Positions 8,222 to 17,271 of a DNA stretch of 54,194 nt are shown here, one piece after another (position 1 is the stretch's first letter; every line of letters begins with the position of its first letter). Under the pieces are notes generated by a model. That model searched no databases, had not been told where the DNA came from, and saw nothing but the letters and a program-made list of their open reading frames with translations. Made by a program: the position numbers and the translations under genes. This stretch comes from CBFHWY01 sp965659675 (GTDB lineage: Bacteria > Bacteroidota > Bacteroidia > Flavobacteriales_G > Salibacteraceae), in assembly GCA_965659675.1 (NCBI GenBank), contig CBFHWY010000007.1:1-54194 (forward strand). Reading direction: 5' to 3'.

Positions 8222-8229
8222 TCTATCTC

Positions 8230-10404
8230 TTATAAATTAGCTTTCACGTAATTCGTCATCATGCGATACAAATGTAACCTCGTATTTCCACCATAGATCC
8301 CATGATTGCGATCGGGGTAGATCATCATATCAAATTGTTTATCAGCTTTTTGAAGTGCTGAAACCAATTCAACAGCATTTTGGAAGTGTACATTGTCATC
8401 GGCTGTTCCGTGAACAAGTAGATAGTTTCCATTTAAACCATCAACATGACTGATGGGCGCATTGTCATCGTAACCCTCATTCTCGCTTGGCAGCCCCATG
8501 TAGCGCTCGGTGTAGATGCTATCGTAGTACTTCCAGTTGGTGACGGGTGCGACCGCAATGGCAGTTTTGAAGATATCGGCTCCTTTGAAGAGACACAATG
8601 AACTCATGTATCCACCATAGCTCCATCCCCAAATTCCAATTCTTGAGTCGTCCACGTAATTTTGTTTGGCTAGGAATTTAGCCGCAGCGATCTGGTCTTC
8701 TGTTTCAAATTTGCCGAGTTGCTCATATGTGAGGGTCCTGAAGTCATATCCTCTTGCTCCCGTTCCTCGATTATCAACCGAAACGACGATATAACCTTTC
8801 TGTGCCAGCATTTGATACCACATGTAATTTGACCCTCCCCAACGGTCCATCACAGTTTGGCTACCTGGGCCTCCATATACATACATCAACACCGGATATT
8901 TTTTGTTTGGATCAAAATCCTTTGGTTTGATCATCCACGCATTGAGTTTTAGATCTCCAGAAGCTGGAACTTGCATAAACTCCGCATGGCTGATCGTGTA
9001 CTCACCCAACTTATTCTTCAGATTTTCATTGTCTTTTAATACCCTGATCTGCTTTCCGCTCGATTTGTGTAGGCTAATGAAACTTGGACTATTGATGTTT
9101 GAATAGTAGTTGATGAAGAACTTAAAGCCTTTACTGAAAGATGCTGAATTGTTTCCTGTTTGTGAAGAGAGTTCTTTCATCTTAGTGCCGTCGAGCTTTA
9201 TGCGATAGATCTCACGCTGCATGGGTGACTTCCTGGCAGCCTGAAAGTAGATATAGCCGCTTGATTGATCAATTCCGTAGATATCGGTGACTTCCCACTG
9301 ACCCTTTGTTATTTGTCGTGATTCTCCTTTTTTATTGATGTGATAGATATGATTATATCCCTCCTTTTCGGAAAGCCAGATGAAGGAATTATCATCTAAG
9401 AAGTTCATGTAATCATTAATCTCGATGTAGGTATCGCTCTTTTCCTGATAGGCAATCTTTGCTTCGCCTGTTCTTGCATCTAAAAAGTGGAGTTTAAGAT
9501 CATTCTGCAATCTATTCATGCTGAATACGCAGAGCTGATCATTGTTTTTTGTCCACTTGATACGAGGAATGTATTCATAGCCTGAGATTTTGGCTTTGAC
9601 TGATTTACCTGACTTTAGATCGTAGATGTATATCTCAACCTTAGCATTCTTTTCACCGGCTTTTGGATATTTGAACCGATAATCTTGAGGGTAGAGTCCA
9701 CCATATTTAGGCATGTTGAATTCCTTCACTTCGGACTCATCAAAACGGTAATAGGCGATCTTATCACCTTCAGGAGACCAAAAGAAAGCCTTGTCGAAGG
9801 CAAATTCTTCTTCATAGACCCAATCTGTTGCGCCGTTGATGATCTTATTCTGCTCCCCATCGCTGGTTAGCTGGCTAAGCTCTCCATTGGTGAAGTCTTT
9901 TACATACAGGTTATTACCCCGAACAAATGCAACCTTATTTCCAGAAGGAGAGAAAGTTGCATAACGCTGTTTTCCTTCTTTGTCAAGCTCCTGTAAACTT
10001 TTACTCTTCAGGTCGTAAACAAAGTTCTTCTCCCGGGTAGAATGGCGGTAGATCTGTTCTGTTTCTGTGGCCAGAAGTAGTTTGTTTTCATCAGCTGAAA
10101 AGGCATAACTCGATGGCTTGATCGGATCTGAACTTCCTTCTGGAAGAAGCTCAATGGATTGAACAACCTTGTCTACAAGCTTCCCGCTTTCGTATGAATA
10201 CTTATTGATCGACATTCCTCCCCGGTCACGATCCATTGTGGTATAATGGATGCCATCGTTCATGGAACGAAGTCCGTACACCATCTCCGACCTGAACGTG
10301 CCATACTTCCAGATGTCTTCTAGCTTTATGTCTTTTTTATCCTGGGCAAACAGTATGCCTGAGAACAAGAGCGGAATAATAAATATCAATCTTCTCATAA
10401 TCAT
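8230..10404 (-). CDS. Dipeptidyl peptidase IV (S9 family)
   Basis: 724 aa with a cleavable signal peptide (IIPLLFSGILFAQ). The N-terminal part is the DPP-IV beta-propeller and contains the glutamate motif EEEF (in WVYEEEFAFDKAFFWSPEG) that holds the substrate amino terminus. The C-terminal alpha/beta-hydrolase domain has Ser595 in GWSYGGY, Asp669 in HGTADDNVHF and His701 in DRNHGIYGG. DPP-IV removes N-terminal X-Pro or X-Ala dipeptides in the periplasm or at the surface. Two ATGs (10404, 10398) are possible and the choice does not alter the signal peptide. The POT transporter lies downstream on the same strand, and a divergent FAD oxidase lies upstream. Confidence 0.95.
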   Translation of the reverse strand: MIMRRLIFIIPLLFSGILFAQDKKDIKLEDIWKYGTFRSEMVYGLRSMNDGIHYTTMDRDRGGMSINKYSYESGKLVDKVVQSIELLPEGSSDPIKPSSYAFSADENKLLLATETEQIYRHSTREKNFVYDLKSKSLQELDKEGKQRYATFSPSGNKVAFVRGNNLYVKDFTNGELSQLTSDGEQNKIINGATDWVYEEEFAFDKAFFWSPEGDKIAYYRFDESEVKEFNMPKYGGLYPQDYRFKYPKAGEKNAKVEIYIYDLKSGKSVKAKISGYEYIPRIKWTKNNDQLCVFSMNRLQNDLKLHFLDARTGEAKIAYQEKSDTYIEINDYMNFLDDNSFIWLSEKEGYNHIYHINKKGESRQITKGQWEVTDIYGIDQSSGYIYFQAARKSPMQREIYRIKLDGTKMKELSSQTGNNSASFSKGFKFFINYYSNINSPSFISLHKSSGKQIRVLKDNENLKNKLGEYTISHAEFMQVPASGDLKLNAWMIKPKDFDPNKKYPVLMYVYGGPGSQTVMDRWGGSNYMWYQMLAQKGYIVVSVDNRGTGARGYDFRTLTYEQLGKFETEDQIAAAKFLAKQNYVDDSRIGIWGWSYGGYMSSLCLFKGADIFKTAIAVAPVTNWKYYDSIYTERYMGLPSENEGYDDNAPISHVDGLNGNYLLVHGTADDNVHFQNAVELVSALQKADKQFDMMIYPDRNHGIYGGNTRLHLYRMMTNYVKANL

Positions 10405-10515
10405 TTCTTCTTCACTGCGCTAAAATAAAGCTAATCCTCTGCTTTTGTCAACCGCTTATCAAATCCTTGTTGAATAAGTCTTTCTTGAAGTTCTTTCTTC
10501 TGCAAGAATTGCCAT

Positions 10516-10523
10516 TAAATTTG
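10516..10523 (+). promoter_or_regulatory. Promoter -7 box (TAAATTTG) for the FAD oxidase
   Basis: TAAATTTG matches TAnnTTTG, with a TTT nineteen bases upstream in place of TTG. It lies inside a longer open frame that begins at 10467, which argues for translation starting at 10533 or the next ATGs (10536 out of the same codon series, 10545 in frame). Confidence 0.5.
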
Positions 10524-10532
10524 AGAACAAGT

Positions 10533-11924
10533 ATGATGCCTGAAATGAATATTGAGGATTTTGAAAAGATCATTGATGCTAGTTATGTGTTCTATGATGA
10601 AGAATCGCTGAACAATTATGCGCAGGATGAAACTGAGGATCTGCACTTTCCTCCACAGTTGCTGTTAAAGCCTGGTACAACAGAGGAAGTTTCCCAGATC
10701 ATGCGTCATTGCTTTGAGAACAACATAGCTGTTACCCCAATCGGGGCAAGGACTGGTTTGAGTGGTGGAGCCTTGTCGGTTAAAGGTGGTGTTGGTTTGA
10801 GCATGGAGCGATTTGATAAGATCCTCAAGATCGATGAGAACAACTTTCAGGCACTGGTTGAACCTGGGGTGATCAATCAGGTGTTTCAGGATGAAGTGAA
10901 ATCCAAAGGACTTTTCTATCCCCCGGATCCGGCAAGTTGGGGTTCCTGCTTTTTAGGGGGGAATATCGCCCTTAACTCAGGTGGGCCAAGAGCCGTGAAG
11001 TATGGAGTTACCAAAGATTGGATCTTGAATCTGGAGGTAGTACTTCCGAATGGGGAGATCATTTGGACCGGGGCGAACACTCTTAAGAATAGTACGGGAT
11101 ATAATTTAACTCAACTGATGATCGGCAGTGAAGGAACGCTGGGTGTTGTTACAAAAGCGGTGGTTAAACTCATGGCGAAGCCAAAAATGGATATGCTGAT
11201 GCTTGTGCCTTTCAAATCCGCTGAGCAGGCTTGTGAGGCGGTGCCAGAGATATTCAGAGCGGGTGTAACGCCCTCGGCCATGGAGTTCATGGAACGCGAT
11301 GCCATCGACTGGACATTGCGCTTTGTAGACGAGATAAACCTTGAGGTAGAGGATGATATCGAGGCTCATTTATTGATCGAGGTAGATGGGAATGAAGAGG
11401 ATCAATTGATGAAAGAGTGTGAGATCATCATGAAAGTTCTTGAAGCCTTCGATACTAGTGAGATCCTTTTTGCCGACAGTGCAGCTCAAAAAGATAGTTT
11501 GTGGAAATTGCGAAGAAGAGTGGGAGAGGCGGTAAAGGCAAATTCAGTATACAAGGAAGAGGACACAGTGGTGCCTCGCTTTGAAATGCCCCGACTTCTA
11601 AAAGGGGTGAAAGAGATCGGAAAACGCTATGGCTTCCAGTCGGTATGCTATGGTCATGTTGGAGATGGAAACCTTCACGTCAATATCATCAAAGGGGATA
11701 TGAGCGAAGAAAAATGGAATGAAGAGCTCAGTGTGGCTATTCGAGAGATCTTTGAGCTCTGCAAGGAGCTAGGGGGTACCATAAGCGGTGAGCATGGAAT
11801 CGGCTTTGTACAAAAGGATTACATGGATGTGGTGTTCAGTCAGACGGAACTTGAGTTGCAAAAAGCCATAAAAAGAACCTTCGACCCTAAAGGGATAATG
11901 AACCCGGGAAAGGTATTCGTTTAG
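10533..11924 (+). CDS. GlcD/D-lactate dehydrogenase-type FAD-linked oxidase
   Basis: 463 aa from the chosen ATG. The N-terminal PCMH-type FAD domain shows PIGARTGLSGGA and GSEGTLGVVT. The C-terminal FAD-oxidase domain shows GHVGDGNLHVN, SGEHGIGF and the terminal FDPKGIMNPGK. Such enzymes oxidise D-lactate, glycolate or D-2-hydroxyglutarate; sequence alone does not tell which. There is no Fe-S domain, and glcE/glcF partners are absent from the window. The start was chosen because a -7 box sits at 10516-10523; the in-frame ATG at 10545 is an alternative. It diverges from DPP-IV, and its stop overlaps the stop of a tiny minus-strand ORF. Confidence 0.92.
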   Translation: MMPEMNIEDFEKIIDASYVFYDEESLNNYAQDETEDLHFPPQLLLKPGTTEEVSQIMRHCFENNIAVTPIGARTGLSGGALSVKGGVGLSMERFDKILKIDENNFQALVEPGVINQVFQDEVKSKGLFYPPDPASWGSCFLGGNIALNSGGPRAVKYGVTKDWILNLEVVLPNGEIIWTGANTLKNSTGYNLTQLMIGSEGTLGVVTKAVVKLMAKPKMDMLMLVPFKSAEQACEAVPEIFRAGVTPSAMEFMERDAIDWTLRFVDEINLEVEDDIEAHLLIEVDGNEEDQLMKECEIIMKVLEAFDTSEILFADSAAQKDSLWKLRRRVGEAVKANSVYKEEDTVVPRFEMPRLLKGVKEIGKRYGFQSVCYGHVGDGNLHVNIIKGDMSEEKWNEELSVAIREIFELCKELGGTISGEHGIGFVQKDYMDVVFSQTELELQKAIKRTFDPKGIMNPGKVFV

Positions 11925-12001
11925 AGTAAAACGAATAGCAAACTGGTGATCAGGGCGAAAACCAGCACTTTTAGAATAACGGTACTTTTTTCTGACGACA
12001 T
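11921..12001 (-). CDS. Possible 26-aa single-helix membrane peptide
   Basis: An ATG at 12001 opens 26 codons: a short polar start (MSSEKST) and then an uninterrupted hydrophobic helix of about 18 residues (VILKVLVFALITSLLFVLL) ending at TAA. The stop overlaps the stop of the convergent FAD oxidase. It lies 61 nt downstream of the 78-aa gene at the end of the uvrA unit. Clean membrane-peptide composition is suggestive, but an ORF this short can arise by chance. No family is recognised. Confidence 0.4.
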   Translation of the reverse strand: MSSEKSTVILKVLVFALITSLLFVLL

Positions 12002-12062
12002 CTTTAGGGCTTGCAAATAACTAACGCAGCCATGAATTGATTATTGTCAGCGTGTAAAATAA

Positions 12063-12299
12063 TTATTCCTTTTCGAGGTAGGCTGCCTGAGGTTTGAGCG
12101 GGTCTCGAAGTTTCATGGCTGTTTCCTCATCGCAGATGATATACGCACTGGAGAACATCTCAGAGTGATTTTCAACCTCACATTCTTCTACCGTTACCTT
12201 TTCTCTTTCCAAATAATCCAGGAGATGGACCTTGTGATGCTCTGCTGTTTTTTGAGCACCAGGCCCTCTAAATTCCCAAACAATGCGCAATGTTCTCAT
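12063..12299 (-). CDS. Hypothetical 78-aa protein coupled to uvrA
   Basis: 78 aa, soluble, with no signal peptide: MRTLRIVWEFRGPGAQKTAEHHK, then alternating charged and hydrophobic segments that could form a small alpha/beta fold. Its ATG overlaps the uvrA stop as ATGA, a typical translational coupling. Several His (AEHHKVH, ENH) are notable but no metal motif can be claimed. The placement suggests co-expression with the excision-repair gene; function unknown. Confidence 0.7.
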   Translation of the reverse strand: MRTLRIVWEFRGPGAQKTAEHHKVHLLDYLEREKVTVEECEVENHSEMFSSAYIICDEETAMKLRDPLKPQAAYLEKE

Positions 12300-15124
12300 G
12301 AGTTATATTCCAGTTCTTCATTCAAATACTTCGCGGTATAGCCTTTTGACTCCCTCAGCATTTCTTCAGGAGTTCCCTGAAAGACGATCTCTCCTCCTTT
12401 TTCTCCACCCTCAGGTCCAAGGTCTATGATGTGATCCGCGACTTTGATGATATCCAGATTATGCTCAATGATGAGCACAGTGTTCCCATGATCTACCAGG
12501 CGATTAATGACATCCAGAAGAACCCTGATATCCTCAAAATGGAGTCCGGTCGTAGGCTCATCAAGAATATAGAAGGTATTTCCAGTATCTCTTTTTGCCA
12601 GTTCGGAAGCTAGCTTTACACGCTGTGCTTCTCCACCTGAAAGGGTAGTTGATGCCTGTCCAAGCCTTACATAACCGAGTCCAACCTCATTCAGGGTCTT
12701 GATCTTTTGGTTGATGGAAGGAATATTCTCAAAAAAGCTTGCAGCATCTTCGATGGTCATATTCAAGACATCATTGATCGACTTTCCCTTGTACCGGATC
12801 TCAAGTGTTTCCCGATTGTAGCGTTTAGCATTACAAACCGGGCAGGTGACATAAACATCCGGCAGGAAGTTCATCTCAATGGTCTTAAGTCCAGCACCCT
12901 TGCATTCTTCGCATCGTCCACCCTTTACATTAAAGCTGAATCGCCCGGGCTTGTATCCTCTAATGGCCGACTCAGGTAGGCTAGAGTATAGCTTTCGAAT
13001 GTCGGAGAAAACACCAGTGTAGGTTGCTGGATTGGATCGGGGGGTTCTGCCTATAGGACTTTGATCGATCTCAATGACCTTGTCGATATACTTGATCCCT
13101 TCAACCTTATCATATTTCAATGGCTTTTTGTTCGCCTGATAAAAATGCTGATTCAGAATGGGGTAGAGGGTGTCATCCACCAATGTTGATTTGCCACTCC
13201 CTGAAACTCCCGTCACACATATGAGCTGCCCGAGCGGAAAACTCACATCTACATTTTTTAGATTGTGTCCTTGAGCGCCTTTTATTACCAGCTGTTTGCC
13301 ATTTCCTTTTCTTCTTTTTTCAGGTACCTGGATCTCGAGTTTACCATGTAGAAAATGGGCGGTGAGTGAATCGTCAGTGACCAGCTCTTTAGGGTCACCT
13401 TCTGCCACTATTCCTCCTCCGTGGATACCTGCCTTAGGACCGATGTCAACCAGGTAATCAGATTGCATCATCATGTCCTTATCATGCTCAACGACAATGA
13501 CGGAGTTTCCCAGATCACGAAGCTTCTTTAAACTTTCAATGAGTTGCTGGTTGTCTCGCTGATGGAGTCCAATACTCGGTTCATCAAGAATGTAAAGTAC
13601 GCCTGTGAGTTGCGTTCCAATTTGTGTGGCCAACCTGATTCTCTGGGCCTCTCCTCCGGATATACTTTTCGCACTTCGGTTCAGTGAAAGGTAATCGAGT
13701 CCGACATCTAAAAGGAAGCTCAGCCGTTTTCTGATCTCTTTAAGGACATCGCCAGCTATCAGCTGTTGCTTTTTGTCCATTTTGTCCTCAACGCCATTTA
13801 GCCACTCCGCCAGTTCATGGATCTCCATTTTGGCGAGTTCTGAAATGTTCTTATCGCCGATCTTAAAGTAAAGCGACTCCTTTTTTAGACGTGCACCTGA
13901 ACAGGAGGGACAGTCCACTTTGTTCATGAAGGCCATCGCCCAGCGCTGAATGGACTTGGTTGGCTTTTCTTCATATTGCTTGAGTACAATGTTGGCTACC
14001 CCGGGGAAGTTTACCTGATAGGTCTTGTTGATCCCAAGGAGATCACTTTTAACCGTGATGGTTTCTTCGGTTCCGTAGAGGATCACCTTTAGTGCTTCCT
14101 CTGAAATGTCTGAGATGGGCTGATTCAGTTTAAAGCCATACTTCTCGCCAATGGCTTCGATCTGTTTAAAGACCCAGTTATTCTTGTAGCTTCCGAGCGG
14201 ACCAATGGCTCCTTGCTTTATGCTTTTAGAGCGATTTGGGATCATCTTCTCAATGTCGATCTCACTTACTTCTCCAAGACCATTACAGTTCTGGCAAGCA
14301 CCATAAGGGCTATTGAATGAAAAAAGGTTGGGCGCAGGAAGGTCATAAGAGATTCCACTGCTTGGGCACATCAGTTTTCTGGAAAAATAACGCGGTGCTT
14401 CGCTGTCGTCAACTGGAAGAACCATCATAACGTCCTTACCTCTTTTCATGGCCTCTTTGAGGCTATCGGCAATTCTCTTTCTGCTCGATTCTTCAACTTT
14501 GAGACGGTCTACCACCAATTCAATATCGTGAACCTTATAGCGGTCGAGTTGCATTCGCTCCACCACCTCTTTGATCTCACCGTCCACACGAACCCTAACA
14601 AATCCTTGCTTTCGCACCTTTTGGAAGAGCTCTCGGTAGTGACCTTTTCTGGCTCGAATTAAGGGAGCCAGGATCATGACCCGCTCTCCGGCATAGTCAT
14701 TCATGATCAGATCGGTGATCTGCTGGTCGGTATACTGAACCATTTTGTCTCCTGTGTTGTAGGAGTATGCATCAGAGGCTCTTGCGTATAGCAGTCTCAG
14801 GAAATCATAAATTTCTGTGATCGTACCTACAGTAGAACGAGGAGAACGATTTACCGTCTTTTGTTCGATGCTGATCACCGGGCTCAATCCATTGATCTTA
14901 TCTACATCAGGGCGTTCTAAGGTTCCCAGGAATTGCCTTGCATAGGAAGAAAAGCTCTCAATGTAACGTCGCTGACCTTCTGCGTAGATCGTATCGAACG
15001 CCAAAGAAGATTTTCCTGAACCACTTAGTCCGGTGAAAACCACCAGTCGATTTCTGGGAATACGTAAATCGATGTTTTTGAGATTATGGACCCTTGCGCC
15101 ATAGACCTCCAGAAATTCTTCCAT
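12296..15124 (-). CDS. uvrA: Excinuclease ABC subunit A
   Basis: 942 aa, the usual size. UvrA is the damage-sensing ABC ATPase of nucleotide excision repair, acting as a dimer with UvrB. Walker A motifs are at residues 32-40 (GLSGSGKSS) and 639-647 (GVSGSGKST). ABC signatures LSGGEAQR occur in both halves. The second zinc module is intact (CEECKGAG ... CPVC). The first module is degenerate: CPSS takes the place of CxxC before YGACQNC. Thirteen nucleotides separate it from the upstream lytic transglycosylase, and it overlaps the 78-aa gene by 4 nt, so it appears to be co-transcribed from the polysaccharide locus or from a promoter inside the upstream gene. Confidence 0.98.
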   Translation of the reverse strand: MEEFLEVYGARVHNLKNIDLRIPRNRLVVFTGLSGSGKSSLAFDTIYAEGQRRYIESFSSYARQFLGTLERPDVDKINGLSPVISIEQKTVNRSPRSTVGTITEIYDFLRLLYARASDAYSYNTGDKMVQYTDQQITDLIMNDYAGERVMILAPLIRARKGHYRELFQKVRKQGFVRVRVDGEIKEVVERMQLDRYKVHDIELVVDRLKVEESSRKRIADSLKEAMKRGKDVMMVLPVDDSEAPRYFSRKLMCPSSGISYDLPAPNLFSFNSPYGACQNCNGLGEVSEIDIEKMIPNRSKSIKQGAIGPLGSYKNNWVFKQIEAIGEKYGFKLNQPISDISEEALKVILYGTEETITVKSDLLGINKTYQVNFPGVANIVLKQYEEKPTKSIQRWAMAFMNKVDCPSCSGARLKKESLYFKIGDKNISELAKMEIHELAEWLNGVEDKMDKKQQLIAGDVLKEIRKRLSFLLDVGLDYLSLNRSAKSISGGEAQRIRLATQIGTQLTGVLYILDEPSIGLHQRDNQQLIESLKKLRDLGNSVIVVEHDKDMMMQSDYLVDIGPKAGIHGGGIVAEGDPKELVTDDSLTAHFLHGKLEIQVPEKRRKGNGKQLVIKGAQGHNLKNVDVSFPLGQLICVTGVSGSGKSTLVDDTLYPILNQHFYQANKKPLKYDKVEGIKYIDKVIEIDQSPIGRTPRSNPATYTGVFSDIRKLYSSLPESAIRGYKPGRFSFNVKGGRCEECKGAGLKTIEMNFLPDVYVTCPVCNAKRYNRETLEIRYKGKSINDVLNMTIEDAASFFENIPSINQKIKTLNEVGLGYVRLGQASTTLSGGEAQRVKLASELAKRDTGNTFYILDEPTTGLHFEDIRVLLDVINRLVDHGNTVLIIEHNLDIIKVADHIIDLGPEGGEKGGEIVFQGTPEEMLRESKGYTAKYLNEELEYNS

Positions 15125-15137
15125 TAGATTCTATCCT

Positions 15138-16151
15138 CTATTCTGTCTTTGCAAATTGTGGCAAAGGCTCCGGCTTTTTATAACCAACAGCCTTCAGGTA
15201 CTGTTCAGTAGGAACCGCTATTTGGTACTTATTGTTTGCAGAAACCGACAATTGGTCTGATCGTAGCCAGGGGTTCAGTGTTTTGAGTAAACTCAGGCTG
15301 ATTCCCTGTTCGAGCGCGAAACTGCTCAAGTCATTGATGCTTGAAGAAACTTCTACTTCCTGTGTTGGAATGTTTCGGTAAAGATCTTTCTCTCGAAAAG
15401 TAAATCCAAAGTCAGAGGGGTTTTCCAGAATCAGCTTGACGGCCATCATGCGATAGACATATCGTGCTGTTTCTGAGTTCAAATGCAGATCGAAGTAACT
15501 TCCAACCGATTGCTCTTCAAGCCGTCGATTCATGCCGTTCATACCCATGTTATAAGATGCGGCAGCAATGATCCAGGAGCCGTACTTTTCGTAAGCTTCT
15601 TTCAGATATGTACAGGCAGCTCGTGTTGCTTTTTCCAGATGGTAGCGCTCATCAACACTCGAATTCACCTCAAGTCCATATTCTTTTCCTGTACTTTTCA
15701 TGATCTGCCAGAAACCTGCTGCTCCAGATGGAGAAACAATGTCCTGAAGCCCACTCTCAATAACAGCGAGATATTTAAAATCATCGGGAACCCCTTCCTC
15801 TTTGAGTATTGGCTCTATGATCGGAAACCACTTCTGTGTTCTTTTAAAGAAAAGCAGGGTTTGAGATTGCCAGTACGTGTTCACAAGAAGTTCCCTGTCC
15901 AGTTTTTCAGAAATATTGTAGCGTTCAAGTGGAACTCTTTCATTTAAGAATACCAAATTCTTTGGAAGGTTAATGGCATAGATCCGATAGTCGCGATTGA
16001 ATTTCTCCTTAAAGCTGATGTCCTCTTTATCGGGAACAGAATATTGGTATAACATCGGCAGGGCTATAAGCGCAAAGCCTATGACCAAAAAAAAGGCGAG
16101 CTTTTTATATTTTTTTGATGCTGGTCTGATGTCGTTTTCTTTCCTGCTCAT
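15138..16151 (-). CDS. Membrane-anchored lytic transglycosylase (MltD-like) with LysM-like end
   Basis: 337 aa. A cytoplasmic basic start is followed by one membrane helix (residues 18-37). The SLT domain has catalytic Glu132 in VIESGL, GAAGFWQIM at about 144-152 and AAASYNMGM. The C-terminal 60 residues (DLSSFALEQGISLSLLKTLNPWL) look like a single LysM peptidoglycan-binding repeat. It cleaves peptidoglycan glycan strands. The start overlaps the end of the WecA-like gene by 47 nt, and uvrA begins 13 nt after its stop. Confidence 0.9.
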   Translation of the reverse strand: MSRKENDIRPASKKYKKLAFFLVIGFALIALPMLYQYSVPDKEDISFKEKFNRDYRIYAINLPKNLVFLNERVPLERYNISEKLDRELLVNTYWQSQTLLFFKRTQKWFPIIEPILKEEGVPDDFKYLAVIESGLQDIVSPSGAAGFWQIMKSTGKEYGLEVNSSVDERYHLEKATRAACTYLKEAYEKYGSWIIAAASYNMGMNGMNRRLEEQSVGSYFDLHLNSETARYVYRMMAVKLILENPSDFGFTFREKDLYRNIPTQEVEVSSSINDLSSFALEQGISLSLLKTLNPWLRSDQLSVSANNKYQIAVPTEQYLKAVGYKKPEPLPQFAKTE

Positions 16152-17244
16152 AGAACTTCATTTTAGCTTTTCTATTTTGAGTAACACCAAAAAGAAAGCC
16201 AAAGACAATTAAGAAGTAGAGTATAAAGATAGCAGTAAATAAATGATTCCAGGGTTGGAGGTACTTTACAATTATCCACACGAAAATGTAACTAAGAAGG
16301 GATATTCCGATAAACAGGAATGCTACATTTCGATCGCTGAGTCCGAGATAGGATAAATGATGCGTGGTGTGATCTTTTCCTCCTATGTAGGGAGCCTGAC
16401 CCCTTCTCAATCGATTAATGATCACAGTTAGGGTATCTGAGATCGGAATAATGAAAGCCAATAAGACAATGCATATCTGTTTTGCAGAGGCTTCTTCACC
16501 ACCAAGGCCCTTGTTGTTCCAGAAGAATATTATCCCAATGCTCGCCAGGAAGATCCCGAGAAATTGACTACCGGTATCACCCATGAACATCTTTGCTGGA
16601 TTCCAATTGAAAAACAGAAAGCCGATAAGTGAAGAAAGAGTGCCAAGCAGAAGCGCCAGATAGAAGTGAGCAAAATCAGGGCTGTAGAACAGTGCTACCG
16701 CAGCCATAAGAATAATGAAAATGGAAACAATGGTGGTTATACCATCCATGTTGTCGAGCATATTGATCGAGTTCATTACTGCCACTACCCAAAGGATGGT
16801 GAGGGCGTAATTCAATAGATCGACGGGGAAAAGGGAAATATAGGTCCCAGTAGCGCTCAGTATAATGCCATAAAAGATCTGTGTACTTAATTTGAGCGCG
16901 GGATTGATGTTGTAGGCATCGTCTGATAATCCCATCAGGAAGCCCATACCAGTAGCCCCCATAATCCCTAAGTATTGAAATGTAAGGAAGTTGTTCTCGA
17001 AGTTGAAGAAGATGGTATAGATCGAATAGGTGACGAGGAAAATGATAAAAAAGGAGATTCCACCCAATGAGGGTTTGGATTCGTTGGCCCATCTTACCAG
17101 TGACTCATTATAGTTTCTTTTACCGAGGTTCTTAGAGAAACGGAGGAGGATCCTGTTCAGCAATAGGCTGAAGAAAAAAGTAAAACCGAACAGAACGGCG
17201 TACTTCAGAATAATAATTTGCGTGTCGATGCTCCAATTGAACAT
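16105..17244 (-). CDS. WecA/MraY-family undecaprenyl-phosphate sugar-1-phosphate transferase
   Basis: 379 aa, with about 10-11 membrane helices. The catalytic signature residues are visible: Asp-Asp at 108-109 (LSDDAYN), NMLDNMDG at 161-168, MGDTGS at 221-226 and DHTTHH at 291-296. The family moves a sugar-1-phosphate (often GlcNAc-1-P) from a UDP-sugar to undecaprenyl phosphate, the first lipid-linked step of surface polysaccharide synthesis. The context, with wza, wzc and rfbC upstream, favours a WecA-type role over MraY. Its 3' end overlaps the transglycosylase start by 47 nt. The donor sugar cannot be told. Confidence 0.93.
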   Translation of the reverse strand: MFNWSIDTQIIILKYAVLFGFTFFFSLLLNRILLRFSKNLGKRNYNESLVRWANESKPSLGGISFFIIFLVTYSIYTIFFNFENNFLTFQYLGIMGATGMGFLMGLSDDAYNINPALKLSTQIFYGIILSATGTYISLFPVDLLNYALTILWVVAVMNSINMLDNMDGITTIVSIFIILMAAVALFYSPDFAHFYLALLLGTLSSLIGFLFFNWNPAKMFMGDTGSQFLGIFLASIGIIFFWNNKGLGGEEASAKQICIVLLAFIIPISDTLTVIINRLRRGQAPYIGGKDHTTHHLSYLGLSDRNVAFLFIGISLLSYIFVWIIVKYLQPWNHLFTAIFILYFLIVFGFLFGVTQNRKAKMKFYEQERKRHQTSIKKI

Positions 17245-17271
17245 AAGGAGCGCAAAAGTATCAAGCTTAAG

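Noticed and set aside
11943..11965. CTGGT/ACCAG hairpin after the FAD oxidase as terminator
   Set aside because: A 5-bp stem with a long loop and no adjacent T-tract is too weak to call.
15483..15947. 154-codon open frame on the plus strand
   Set aside because: Antisense to the MltD-like transglycosylase, whose catalytic motifs are certain; no recognisable protein features.
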